This document shows positions 32,233-41,041 of a stretch of 64,000 nucleotides of DNA, one piece after another. Under the pieces are notes generated by a model. It saw nothing but the letters and a program-made list of their open reading frames with translations, was not told where the DNA came from and did not search any database. Origin of the DNA: an uncultured Eubacteriales bacterium (GTDB lineage Bacteria; Bacillota; Clostridia; Oscillospirales; Acutalibacteraceae); contig CAKSHM010000004.1 in assembly GCA_934457415.1 (NCBI GenBank), forward strand, positions 124,001-188,000, in the 5' to 3' direction. Numbering within the stretch: position 1 is the first letter of the stretch; every line of letters starts with the position of its first letter. The position numbers and the translations under genes are program-made.

Positions 32233-33198
32233 ATGAAAAAAACAGTCTTAAAAATAGCCGCAGCCGTTTTAAGCGTTGTTTCTGTGCTTTCTATGGCAGG
32301 CTGTAAAACAAAGGGAAAGGAAGTTTACAATGTCGGCATTTGCCAGCTTGTAAAACATGACGCGCTTGATAAAGCTACAGAGGGCTTTAAAAAGGCGCTT
32401 ATTGACAAGCTGGGCGAGGACAAGGTTAAGTTCGATTATCAGAACGCTTCAAACGAAAGCAATAACTGTACAACGATAGTCAACTCTTTCGTTCAGAAGA
32501 AATACGACCTTATTATGGCTAACGCAACGCCGGCCCTTCAGGCGGCTTATAATGCTACCTCTGCTATTCCGATTCTCGGTACTTCAGTTACCGAATACGG
32601 CGTAGCACTAGGAATTGACAATTTTAACGGAACAATCGGCGGAAATGTTTCCGGCACCAGCGACCTTGCTCCGCTTGACAAGCAGGCTGATATGATAACC
32701 GAGCTTGTTCCGAATGCAAAAAAGGTAGGAATTCTTTATTGCTCTGCCGAGCCTAACTCTAAGTATCAGGTTGAGCAGGTTGAAAAGTTCTTAAAGGCAA
32801 AATCAATAGAGGTTACAAGATATTCTTTTTCGGATTCAAATGATATAGCATCCGTTGCAACCTCTGCCGCCGCAAACAGCGACGCTATCTATGTTCCCAC
32901 CGATAATACAGCCGCAAGCTGTGCCGAAACTATCGGGAATATAGTAATCGAGAAAAAGGTTCCCGTAATAGCAGGCGAGGCGGGAATCTGCAAGGGCTGC
33001 GGAATAGCAACTCTTTCTATTGATTATTATGACCTCGGATACAAAACAGGCGAAATGGCAGCTGAAATCCTTACAGGGAAAAAGGATATAAAGAATATGA
33101 AGATTGAATATGTTGACGCTGCCAAGAAATACAATAAAGATATCTGCGAAAAGCTCGGTGTGACTGTTCCGTCGGATTATACCTCCCTCGGTGAATAA
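32233..33198 (+). CDS. TrpX-like ABC transporter substrate-binding lipoprotein
   Basis: 321 residues. A lipoprotein signal (SMAGC near residue 23) is followed by the ABC_sub_bind fold (PF04392 type): VGICQLVKHDALDKATEGF, the YDLIMANATPALQA segment and VGILYCSAEPNS. Related proteins bind tryptophan or other aromatic amino acids. The T-box specifier here points to tyrosine. ATG at 32233 follows AGGGTG; the frame extends into the T-box and that part is not coding. Confidence 0.86.
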   Translation: MKKTVLKIAAAVLSVVSVLSMAGCKTKGKEVYNVGICQLVKHDALDKATEGFKKALIDKLGEDKVKFDYQNASNESNNCTTIVNSFVQKKYDLIMANATPALQAAYNATSAIPILGTSVTEYGVALGIDNFNGTIGGNVSGTSDLAPLDKQADMITELVPNAKKVGILYCSAEPNSKYQVEQVEKFLKAKSIEVTRYSFSDSNDIASVATSAAANSDAIYVPTDNTAASCAETIGNIVIEKKVPVIAGEAGICKGCGIATLSIDYYDLGYKTGEMAAEILTGKKDIKNMKIEYVDAAKKYNKDICEKLGVTVPSDYTSLGE

Positions 33199-33200
33199 TA

Positions 33201-34097
33201 ATGGAATTGTTGAGTGCTTTTCCAGGGGCTGTTGCTCAGGGATTTATTTGGGGTATAATGGCAATCGGGGTTTATATAACCTTTAAAATCCTCGATATTG
33301 CGGATCTGACTGTCGACGGCTCTATTTGTACAGGAGCCGCAGTATGTACCGTTCTTGCAACAAAAGGAGTTAATATTTATCTTGCGCTTTTAGCGGCTGT
33401 CATTGCAGGTCTGCTTGCGGGTCTGCTTACAGGACTTTTGCACACCGTTCTCGGAATTCCCGCTATTCTTTCCGGAATTCTCACCCAGCTTATTTTATGG
33501 TCTGCAAATCTTAAAATAATGGGCAAAGCGAATATTTCTCTTTCGGCGAGAAGCTATAAGGTAATGCTTACGCAGATGAACATAAATTCTTCAATAGCCG
33601 TGCTTGCGGTTATCGGAATTATTCTCATTGCCCTGCTTTACTGGTTTTTCGGAACAGAGCTTGGCTGTTCTGTAAGGGCAACCGGCTGTAACCTTAATAT
33701 GAGCCGCGCACAGGGAATCAATACAAATGTTAATATTGTTTTGGGCCTTATGCTTTCAAACGCGATAGTTGCGCTTTCCGGCGCCCTCCTTGCACAGTAT
33801 CAGGGCTTTGCCGATATCAATATGGGCAAGGGCGCTATCGTTATAGGTCTTGCGGCCGTTATTATCGGAGAAGCGGTATTTTCAAAAATTGCCCGCAATT
33901 TCGCCGTAAGGCTTTTTGCGGTGATCGTAGGCGGAATTATCTATTATATTGTTTATCAGGTTATAATATTCTTAGGAATAGATACCGACCTTCTTAAGAT
34001 GCTGTCCGCATTGGTGGTTGCGGTATTCCTCGGCGTGCCTTATGTCAAAAAACATTATTTTGCGTCTGCCGTAAAGGGAGGTAAGAATAATGCTTGA
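33201..34097 (+). CDS. TrpY-like ABC transporter permease
   Basis: 298 residues with about eight to nine hydrophobic segments. The BPD_transp_2 layout is shown by KILDIADLTVDGSICTGAA near 28, TGLLHTVLGIPAILSGILT near 77 and an RATGCNLNMSRAQGIN loop near 157. It imports the ligand of the TrpX-like protein. It starts two bases after that gene and overlaps the ATPase gene by eight bases. Confidence 0.86.
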   Translation: MELLSAFPGAVAQGFIWGIMAIGVYITFKILDIADLTVDGSICTGAAVCTVLATKGVNIYLALLAAVIAGLLAGLLTGLLHTVLGIPAILSGILTQLILWSANLKIMGKANISLSARSYKVMLTQMNINSSIAVLAVIGIILIALLYWFFGTELGCSVRATGCNLNMSRAQGINTNVNIVLGLMLSNAIVALSGALLAQYQGFADINMGKGAIVIGLAAVIIGEAVFSKIARNFAVRLFAVIVGGIIYYIVYQVIIFLGIDTDLLKMLSALVVAVFLGVPYVKKHYFASAVKGGKNNA

Positions 34098-34881
34098 AGT
34101 TAAAAATATTTCTAAAACCTTTAATGCAGGCACTGTAAACGAGAAGGTAGCTTTAAACGATTTGAGTCTTACTATAAAGGACGGAGAGTTTGTAACGGTT
34201 ATCGGAGGAAACGGCGCCGGAAAAAGTACACTTTTGAATGCTGTCTGCGGAACATGGAAGGTAGATTGCGGAGAAATTCTTATTGACGGCATAAATGTAA
34301 CAAAAATGCCAGATTATAAGCGCGCGAAATTCTTAGGAAGAGTTTTTCAGGACCCGATGATGGGAACAGCCGCCGATATGGAGATAGAGGAAAATCTTGC
34401 CTTGGCTTTTAGAAGAGGTCAAAGCCGCGGTCTTAAGAGCGGAATAACCGCTAATGAGCGCGAGTATTATAAAAAGCTTTTAAAGGAGCTTGATTTAGGT
34501 CTTGAAACAAGACTTAAGACTAAAATCGGACTTCTTTCGGGCGGGCAGAGACAGACCATTACGCTTTTGATGGCGGCTATGAAAAACCCGAAGCTTTTGC
34601 TTCTTGACGAGCATACTGCGGCGCTCGACCCTAAAACCGCCGCTAAGGTGCTTGATATCACACGGAAAATCGTAACCGAGAATAAGCTTACCACGCTTAT
34701 GATAACCCATAACATGAAGGACGCTATAAAATACGGAGACAGACTTATAATGCTGTATGACGGAAGAGTGGCTTTCGATGTAAGCGGGGAAGAAAAGAAA
34801 AATCTTACCGTTGAACAGCTTCTTGAGCTGTTCAATAAAGCAAAAATCGATTTTTCTTCGGACAGAGCAATACTTTCATAA
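34090..34881 (+). CDS. TrpZ-like ABC transporter ATP-binding protein
   Basis: 263 residues of one ABC cassette: Walker A GGNGAGKSTL near 38, Q-loop VFQDPMMGTA near 87, signature LSGGQRQ near 150, Walker B LLLLDEHTAALD near 170 (His where Pro is usual, a known variant of this subfamily) and H-loop ITHNM. It completes the transporter. A terminator follows. Confidence 0.88.
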   Translation: MLEVKNISKTFNAGTVNEKVALNDLSLTIKDGEFVTVIGGNGAGKSTLLNAVCGTWKVDCGEILIDGINVTKMPDYKRAKFLGRVFQDPMMGTAADMEIEENLALAFRRGQSRGLKSGITANEREYYKKLLKELDLGLETRLKTKIGLLSGGQRQTITLLMAAMKNPKLLLLDEHTAALDPKTAAKVLDITRKIVTENKLTTLMITHNMKDAIKYGDRLIMLYDGRVAFDVSGEEKKNLTVEQLLELFNKAKIDFSSDRAILS

Positions 34882-34886
34882 TTTTA

Positions 34887-34922
34887 AAAAAACCTTCATA
34901 CTTATTAGTATGGAGGTTTTTG
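34887..34922 (+). terminator. Terminator hairpin that contains the bofA Shine-Dalgarno
   Basis: AACCTTCATAC (34891-34901) pairs with GTATGGAGGTT (34908-34918), one G-T pair, loop TTATTA, then T-rich DNA. The GGAGG in the 3' arm is the ribosome site of the next gene, so read-through transcripts would have it masked. Confidence 0.75.
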
Positions 34923-34925
34923 TTT

Positions 34926-35186
34926 ATGCCTTTTTTAAAAATTTTTGTACCCGTAACCGCAGGTCTTTGCGCCGTTTGTATAATAGGCTTCTGTATAGGC
35001 TCAAAAAAGCCATTTAAATATTTGCTGCTTAATTTTCTTTCGGGCGTTATTGCTTTGGCGGTTGTAAATTTGACTTCAGGGCTTACGGGAGTTCATATAC
35101 CTGTTAATCCCTATTCGGCAGGGGCAGGAGCGGTTTTCGGAATTCCGGCGGTTTTCGGTTTTTTAATACTCAGGCTTTTTATGTAA
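34926..35186 (+). CDS. BofA-family (pro-sigma-K processing inhibitor-like) membrane protein
   Basis: 86 residues, two or three membrane spans, ending in the BofA signature NPYSAGAGAVFGIPAVFGF near residues 60-78. In Bacillus, BofA restrains the SpoIVFB protease that activates sigma-K during sporulation. GGAGG lies nine bases upstream of the ATG at 34926; a TTG at 34920 is also in frame. In clostridia this gene is common even in weak sporulators. Confidence 0.82.
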   Translation: MPFLKIFVPVTAGLCAVCIIGFCIGSKKPFKYLLLNFLSGVIALAVVNLTSGLTGVHIPVNPYSAGAGAVFGIPAVFGFLILRLFM

Positions 35187-35256
35187 TGCTTGACTTAAAC
35201 GGCAAAAAGTATTATTATGATTACATATCAGAAATAGCTTAAACAGGAGAGATTTA

Positions 35257-35637
35257 ATGCTTTTTACCGTTTCTTTTATATTTGCGTTTTTGCAGTGTGT
35301 GTTTACATATAATCTTACAGTGGCTTGCGAGCTTAGAAGAAAAAAGCTTGCGGTATTGTTGTTTTTAGTAAAGTTTGCAGGCTACGGCGGCGGGATATAC
35401 CTTTTTATTTATAAATTCTTAGGCTATGTTGTAAGCGTATTAGGAGGATTTCTCGCAGGACTCGGGATAGGATTTGTTCTTTGCTTGGTTTACAGGATTT
35501 TCTTTTACCAAAACGGATATGCTCTGTTGCTTGTATTCAAATCATTTTATAATAAACTAAAAAGATTTTTTAAAAACCGAAGTAAAAAGCGCAAAATGAA
35601 AAAATATAAAAAATTAAAATCAAAGAAACTTAAATAA
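35257..35637 (+). CDS. Membrane protein with basic tail, YabQ-like
   Basis: 126 residues. Three hydrophobic segments (~3-22, ~28-50, ~55-85) are followed by a very basic Lys-rich tail. Size and layout recall the spore-cortex membrane protein YabQ, and the gene lies beside a bofA-like gene, but I see no diagnostic motif. The Shine-Dalgarno is AGGAGAG. A bidirectional terminator follows. Confidence 0.6.
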   Translation: MLFTVSFIFAFLQCVFTYNLTVACELRRKKLAVLLFLVKFAGYGGGIYLFIYKFLGYVVSVLGGFLAGLGIGFVLCLVYRIFFYQNGYALLLVFKSFYNKLKRFFKNRSKKRKMKKYKKLKSKKLK

Positions 35638-35639
35638 AA

Positions 35640-35672
35640 AACTCGTCTCTTGAAAAAGAGGCGAGTTTTTGT
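35640..35672. terminator. Bidirectional terminator
   Basis: AACTCGTCTCTT pairs with AAGAGGCGAGTT across a GAAA loop, A-run before, T-run after; it separates convergent genes. Confidence 0.85.
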
Positions 35673-35684
35673 TGTTATATATTC

Positions 35685-36812
35685 TTAATGAGATGAGGTT
35701 GAGGTTTTGGGTTCCTGAATTTTTTTAGGTTTGAATCTTCTCTTTACAGAGCTTTTGATGTCATAATTAAGAGTTTTCGCATAGGCCTCGATTTCTTTTG
35801 TAAACTCATCGCCTGCGATAAAGTTCCTTATTTCATCGTCAAGATTTGTCTTGTAATAAGGGTCTGCGGTAATATCCTTTTTAACAAAGAGGATAACTCC
35901 CGCATTATCTGCTTTTTCAATAACCACAGCGGTGCCGGCTGCAAGCGCGGACAACTGCTCAAAATAATCCGCATAGGTATTATAGCTTGTTTCCTTTGTT
36001 CCGATAACGCTCGCAAGACTGTCAATAGGTTTTGAAGAATCGGTTGTGTTATCCTCGGTTACAGTATCCGAGGAATTGTATTCCGCATAAATCTGAGCGT
36101 AGGACTTCTTGCCGGCGTTAATCTGAGCCGCAGCATCATTCGCAAAAGTCTTTTTTGATTCCTTTTCGGAGTCTTTAAGATTATCAAATGAAATATCAAG
36201 AACATTGCAGAGCATATAATCGCTTTTCATTGTGCTAAGAACGGTTTCGTCCGAAATGGCTTTTTCGCCGTCTCCCTTGTAGATAAAGTCAAAGTATCTC
36301 TGAGCATAATAAGCGTCAACCATATAAGTCTTATATGTATCGAGACTTACGCCGTTGGGTTCAAAATACTCAGAATAATTGTATGAGGTGTTGTTCCAAT
36401 AAGCCTCGGCATACTGCTCGGCAGAGGATTTGTCCTCATCCTTTACGGTAAGCTTGTTTTCGGCACACTTTATTTTAAAAGCGGCAATTTTTTTAAGAGA
36501 TTTCTCGGTGTTGTCAATAACCCAGTCGTTGAACTTTTTCTTGTCGATTTTTTCCTTGAAATAATCAATATCGGTTGTAGACTTTTTTTCGTCCTGATAC
36601 TTCTGATTTATTTCCGATTTTCCGCTGTTATAGGACATAATGAGCGCGCACATATAATAAGCCGATGTAAACTCGACCTTTCCGGTTTTCTCAGAAAGCT
36701 TTGAATCTGTTACCGTAACGCCGATTTCGCCCTTTTTATGGCAGCCGGCAAATGTACCGACAACTAAAGCCGCGCAAAGAAGCGCACAAAAAAGCTTTTT
36801 TATGGTTTTCAT
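35685..36812 (-). CDS. PrsA/SurA-like foldase lipoprotein
   Basis: 375 residues. The lipoprotein signal ends at TFAGC (Cys near 23). The body is helical with a SurA_N-like architecture, but the central parvulin signature (GPxxxxGG-type) is missing, so peptidyl-prolyl isomerase activity is doubtful. It lies after mfd, where clostridia often place a PrsA-like gene. Start at 36812 (GGAGATAATT before ATG); an in-frame ATG at 36833 has no such site. Confidence 0.7.
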   Translation of the reverse strand: MKTIKKLFCALLCAALVVGTFAGCHKKGEIGVTVTDSKLSEKTGKVEFTSAYYMCALIMSYNSGKSEINQKYQDEKKSTTDIDYFKEKIDKKKFNDWVIDNTEKSLKKIAAFKIKCAENKLTVKDEDKSSAEQYAEAYWNNTSYNYSEYFEPNGVSLDTYKTYMVDAYYAQRYFDFIYKGDGEKAISDETVLSTMKSDYMLCNVLDISFDNLKDSEKESKKTFANDAAAQINAGKKSYAQIYAEYNSSDTVTEDNTTDSSKPIDSLASVIGTKETSYNTYADYFEQLSALAAGTAVVIEKADNAGVILFVKKDITADPYYKTNLDDEIRNFIAGDEFTKEIEAYAKTLNYDIKSSVKRRFKPKKIQEPKTSTSSH

Positions 36813-36875
36813 AATTATCTCCGTTCCTATCAATTGTAATATTATTTTAATTATATCGCATATCTTAAAAAAAGT

Positions 36876-39800
36876 CTATAAATTTTTTGTAAATACAGCT
36901 GAAAGAGCCGAAACAATATCCTTTGTTTTTTCTTTCGGCTGTTTTCGTATCATATAGCAGGGCTTTGAGTCCTTTACCGATACGAAAAATCTCGGACCGA
37001 ATTCTTCCGAAAGTAGTGCCGAAGCCTTTTCGTTTATATGCTCCGTGTGAAGAATGACAGTAATTCCGCTTTCCGTAATCTCGGTTATTCCAAGCTCACT
37101 TGCGGCGTTTCTGAGCGTTGAAATCTCTATCAGACCCATAACCGATTTCGGCGGATCGCCGAAGCGGTCGCAAAGCTCGTCGATAAGCTCCGAGCGGTCC
37201 CCGTCGGTTTTTATATCCGCAATCTTTTTATAAATATCCAGACGCGCGTTAAGAGAGGGAATATAGCTGTCGGGAATGTGGGCTGAAATGTTGAGGTCAA
37301 CAGTGCAGATAATTGATTCTTCTCTTGCCTCTGCCCCGTTTTCCTCGTTTACCGCGTCGGCAAGCATTTTAAGGTACATATCATAGCCGACGGATTCAAT
37401 ATGCCCGTGCTGTTCTCCGCCCAAAATACTTCCGGCTCCTCTGATTTCAAGGTCCCTCAGGGCTATTTTAAAGCCAGAGCCGAATTGAGTAAACTGCCTT
37501 ATCGCCTCAAGTCTTTTTGCGGCGATATCCGAAAGCTCTCTCCCTTTAGGGAAACAGAAATATGCGTAAGCGCGTCTCGGCGATCTGCCGACCCTGCCGC
37601 GAAGCTGATGAAGCTGGGAAAGCCCCATTTTATCCGCATTTTCTATAATAAGAGTATTGACATTCGGAACATCAACACCGGTTTCAATAATCGTGGTGCA
37701 AACAAGCACATCTATCTCATGCTCTATAAGCTTCTGCCAGACTCCTGTAAGCTCATCCTCGCTCATTCTTCCGTGAGCAACGGCAATTCTCGCCTCGGGC
37801 AGCTTTTCCTTAAGTTTTGCCGCACAGCGCATAATTGTGTCTACTCGGTTGTGAAGATAATAAACCTGTCCCGCGCGCCGCAGCTCCCTTATTATAGCCT
37901 CTGTTATTATTCCGTCGTCCTGCTCGGTAACATAGGTCTGAACAGGGTATCTGTCTGACGGTGCTTCGTCAATAGACGACATATCTCTAAGCCCCGAAAG
38001 CGACATATTAAGCGTTCTCGGAATCGGCGTTGCGCTTAAGGTAAGCACATCGACGGAAGGATATTTTTCTTTAAGCCTTTCTTTCTGCTCAACACCGAAT
38101 CTCTGCTCCTCGTCAATAATGACAAGTCCTAAATCCCTGAATTCAACATCCTTTGAAATAAGCCTGTGCGTACCTACAAGCATGTCGACCTTTCCGCGCT
38201 TTAAATCGCTTAAGGTTTTTCTTTGGGCGGCAGGCATTGTAAATCTGCTGATAAGCTTTACCGTGACCGGAAGATCTCCGAATCTGCGGATTATTGTATC
38301 ATAGTGCTGCATAGCAAGAACGGTTGTCGGAACAAGCAAAGCGCACTGCTTGCCGTCGCTTATACATTTGAATGCCGCGCGCAGGGCAACCTCTGTTTTT
38401 CCGAAACCGACATCTCCGCAGAGAAGTCTGTCCATCGGGATATCGCGCTCCATGTCCTTTTTGATTTCTTCAATGCATCTTAATTGGTCGTCGGTCTCCT
38501 CGTATTCAAATCTGCGCTCAAAATTGTTCTGCAAATCGGTGTCCTTTGAAAAAGCATAGCCTTTTTGCGACATTCTTTTGGCATAGAGCTTGGTTAACTG
38601 CTTTGCCATATCTCTGACCGCCGAGCGGACCCTTGAGCGCGTTTTTTTCCACTCGTCGGAGCCTAACTTGTTAAGCTTAACCGTTCCGTCCTCGGCAGAG
38701 CCGATATATTTTGAAACAAGGTCAAGCTGGGTTACAGGAACATATAATACATCTGTTCCGCGATATTTTATTTTAATATAGTCCTTTATCGTGCCCGAAT
38801 TGGAAATATGCTCTATTCCGTCGAAAATTCCTATTCCGTGCGCCGAATGAACCACCAGATCACCCTTGTGAAGCTCGTCTAAAGAGCCGATTTCCTTGGC
38901 ATTTTTCGGTCTTCTTATTTTTTTCTTTTCCGCCGCGACATATTTGTGAGTGAGAAGAATAAATTTAAGGTCGGGTATCTCAAATCCGCCGGATAATCCG
39001 CCTAAGGTAACATAAACTCCTTTTTTAGTTTCTTCGGGCATTTTTTCGCAGAAAAGATTTTTAATTCCGTTTCTTTCAAGCTCTTCGCTTAAAACGGACG
39101 CCGCTTTTTTCTCACCTGCCAAAATTACCGCCGTGCCGCTTTCCGGTATATTTCCGATATCTTCTTTTAAAGCCTTTATGTCTCCGGAGTAGGGGCTGAG
39201 TCTTTTAAAATTAAAGCTTAAAAGGTCTTTTAACTCAAATTCAAAGGACGAACGGGGAAAATTATCGAAAAACACCGCCTTTTTTATCCTGCTTTTGAAT
39301 TCGGAGGCTTCGAGCCATAATTCCGAAAGCTTACCGCAAACCGAATCGTTTTCAAGCAGCACCGAAATATCCTCATTGTGGAGCTTACTTAGACTTTTCA
39401 GTCTTGAAAAGCAGTTTTGCGACTCGAAAACAAAAATCGGAATATCCTTTATATAATCGAAAACCGAACATTTTTTTGAATAAATAAGCGGGATATAGAT
39501 ATCCGCCGAAATATCGCCGCAGTTTTCAAGGGTTTCGATATCCCTTCTCATATATCTTTTCTGCTTTTCGCTTATGTCATTTTCATTTTTTTCGATAAAT
39601 AAAGATATGTTTTTCGCAAGCTGCGCTTTATCGAAAATCAGCTCCTTAGCAGGGAAAATATCAAAGCCGTCAACCGGATCTGTTCTTCGCTGGTCAATGG
39701 GGTCGAATTCCGACATGGTGTCAATTTCGTCTCCCCAAAGCTCAATTCTTACAGGCTTTTTTAGGTTAACGGGGAAAATGTCTATTATTCCTCCGCGGAC

Positions 39801-40319
39801 CGAATACTGCCCTTCGCCCTCGCAAAGCTCGCTTCTTTTATATCCGCAGTCATCAAGCAAGTGAAAAAATTCCGAGGTTTTAAGCTCGGTTCCGCAAGCA
39901 AGGCTTATCTTTGAATTCTTAACCGCCTGAATATCCGAAGTATAGCAAACGGCTGAATCCGCCGACATTACAAGAACGCCGAAATCCCCGTCTGCTAAAA
40001 GAGACAGGGTGTTTATTCTTTTATATTCGTATTCTTTAGAGCCGCCTAAAACTCTCTGAAGCTCATAGTCTCTTACAGGCAGCATAACGGCGTCGGTTCC
40101 GAGTGCCTTTAAATCCCCGTAAACCTCGCTTGCCGACGCTTCGTCATGAGTTATGATAACGGCTTTTTTCTTGTAAAGAGAACAGTATGCCGATACAATA
40201 AGTGATTTGTGAATCTGTGAAAGTCCGCTCGCAAAAATCGGGAGCTTGCCCGATTCAATATCTGAGCATACTGCCGAAAAGGTTTTTTCTTTTTTAAGAA
40301 TTGAATTTAAAAAATCCAT
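36876..40319 (-). CDS. mfd: Transcription-repair coupling factor
   Basis: 1147 residues, full length. The UvrB-like N-terminal part is followed by the RNA-polymerase-interaction domain (HKGDLVVHSAHGIGIFDG near 480), then the RecG-like helicase. Helicase motifs visible are Walker A GDVGFGKTEVALRA near 640, LLVPTTVLA, DEEQRF near 740, TLSATPIPRTL, QLRGRVGRS and the TRCF C-terminal domain. It removes stalled RNA polymerase and recruits UvrA. It lies nine bases after pth in the same direction. Confidence 0.95.
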   Translation of the reverse strand: MDFLNSILKKEKTFSAVCSDIESGKLPIFASGLSQIHKSLIVSAYCSLYKKKAVIITHDEASASEVYGDLKALGTDAVMLPVRDYELQRVLGGSKEYEYKRINTLSLLADGDFGVLVMSADSAVCYTSDIQAVKNSKISLACGTELKTSEFFHLLDDCGYKRSELCEGEGQYSVRGGIIDIFPVNLKKPVRIELWGDEIDTMSEFDPIDQRRTDPVDGFDIFPAKELIFDKAQLAKNISLFIEKNENDISEKQKRYMRRDIETLENCGDISADIYIPLIYSKKCSVFDYIKDIPIFVFESQNCFSRLKSLSKLHNEDISVLLENDSVCGKLSELWLEASEFKSRIKKAVFFDNFPRSSFEFELKDLLSFNFKRLSPYSGDIKALKEDIGNIPESGTAVILAGEKKAASVLSEELERNGIKNLFCEKMPEETKKGVYVTLGGLSGGFEIPDLKFILLTHKYVAAEKKKIRRPKNAKEIGSLDELHKGDLVVHSAHGIGIFDGIEHISNSGTIKDYIKIKYRGTDVLYVPVTQLDLVSKYIGSAEDGTVKLNKLGSDEWKKTRSRVRSAVRDMAKQLTKLYAKRMSQKGYAFSKDTDLQNNFERRFEYEETDDQLRCIEEIKKDMERDIPMDRLLCGDVGFGKTEVALRAAFKCISDGKQCALLVPTTVLAMQHYDTIIRRFGDLPVTVKLISRFTMPAAQRKTLSDLKRGKVDMLVGTHRLISKDVEFRDLGLVIIDEEQRFGVEQKERLKEKYPSVDVLTLSATPIPRTLNMSLSGLRDMSSIDEAPSDRYPVQTYVTEQDDGIITEAIIRELRRAGQVYYLHNRVDTIMRCAAKLKEKLPEARIAVAHGRMSEDELTGVWQKLIEHEIDVLVCTTIIETGVDVPNVNTLIIENADKMGLSQLHQLRGRVGRSPRRAYAYFCFPKGRELSDIAAKRLEAIRQFTQFGSGFKIALRDLEIRGAGSILGGEQHGHIESVGYDMYLKMLADAVNEENGAEAREESIICTVDLNISAHIPDSYIPSLNARLDIYKKIADIKTDGDRSELIDELCDRFGDPPKSVMGLIEISTLRNAASELGITEITESGITVILHTEHINEKASALLSEEFGPRFFVSVKDSKPCYMIRKQPKEKTKDIVSALSAVFTKNL

Positions 40320-40327
40320 ATTTCCTC

Positions 40328-40921
40328 TTATTTACTGTATTTGTTCATAGCGCTGTCAATGCCCTTTGAAATTATTTCAAAAACTGCTTTAACGGCATTA
40401 TTGCAAGCAATATCAAAATCTTCCGCTGCTTCTTTAGGAAGCTTTCCTAAGACCCAGTCCTTTAAATCATAATCTCTTGAAGGCCTTTCTCCTACGCCTA
40501 TTTTTATTCTCGGAAAATCCTCGGTCCCTAAAAGCTCAATAATATCCTTTATTCCGTTATGCCCTCCGGCGCTGCCCTTTCTTCTTATGCGGATTTTTCC
40601 GATATCGAGGGAAATATCGTCAAACATAATAATACATTTTTCCGGCGGAATTTTATAAAATTCAGAAATCTGAGAAATTGCCGAGCCCGAATTATTCATA
40701 TAGGTCTGCGGTTTAACTAAAATAACCTTTTTTCCGGAAATTTCACCGAAGCCGAATTTTGCATTGAATTTGTTTTTTGAAAATTCCGTTTCTAGTTTTG
40801 CCGCCAGCTTATTTATTGCAATAAAGCCTGCGTTGTGACGGGTGTTTTCATATTCAAGTCCCGGATTTCCGAGACCTGCTATAAGATATTCAAATTTTGA
40901 ACGTTCGGATTTTAAAAACAT
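40328..40921 (-). CDS. pth: Peptidyl-tRNA hydrolase
   Basis: 197 residues. The family motifs are clear: LIAGLGNPGLEYENTRHNAGF near 13-33 with the catalytic His, VKPQTYMNNSG near 77, FDDISLDIGKIRIRRKGSAGGHNGI near 104-128 and IGVGERPS near 146. It frees tRNA from aborted peptides. pth-mfd is the usual clostridial order. Confidence 0.94.
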   Translation of the reverse strand: MFLKSERSKFEYLIAGLGNPGLEYENTRHNAGFIAINKLAAKLETEFSKNKFNAKFGFGEISGKKVILVKPQTYMNNSGSAISQISEFYKIPPEKCIIMFDDISLDIGKIRIRRKGSAGGHNGIKDIIELLGTEDFPRIKIGVGERPSRDYDLKDWVLGKLPKEAAEDFDIACNNAVKAVFEIISKGIDSAMNKYSK

Positions 40922-41041
40922 AATATCACCAAATAAAAATTATATCACAAAATTTATTTATTTTCAATCAAAAAGGGTATTTTAAGCGTTTAAAGTAGAA
41001 TAATAAATTTTAGAGTCCTGTCTCGCAATGGAGTTGATAAA

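Noticed and set aside
36001..36200. Active parvulin-type isomerase in the lipoprotein after mfd
   Set aside because: The gene context suggests PrsA, but the parvulin signature residues are not visible, so only a foldase-like call is made.
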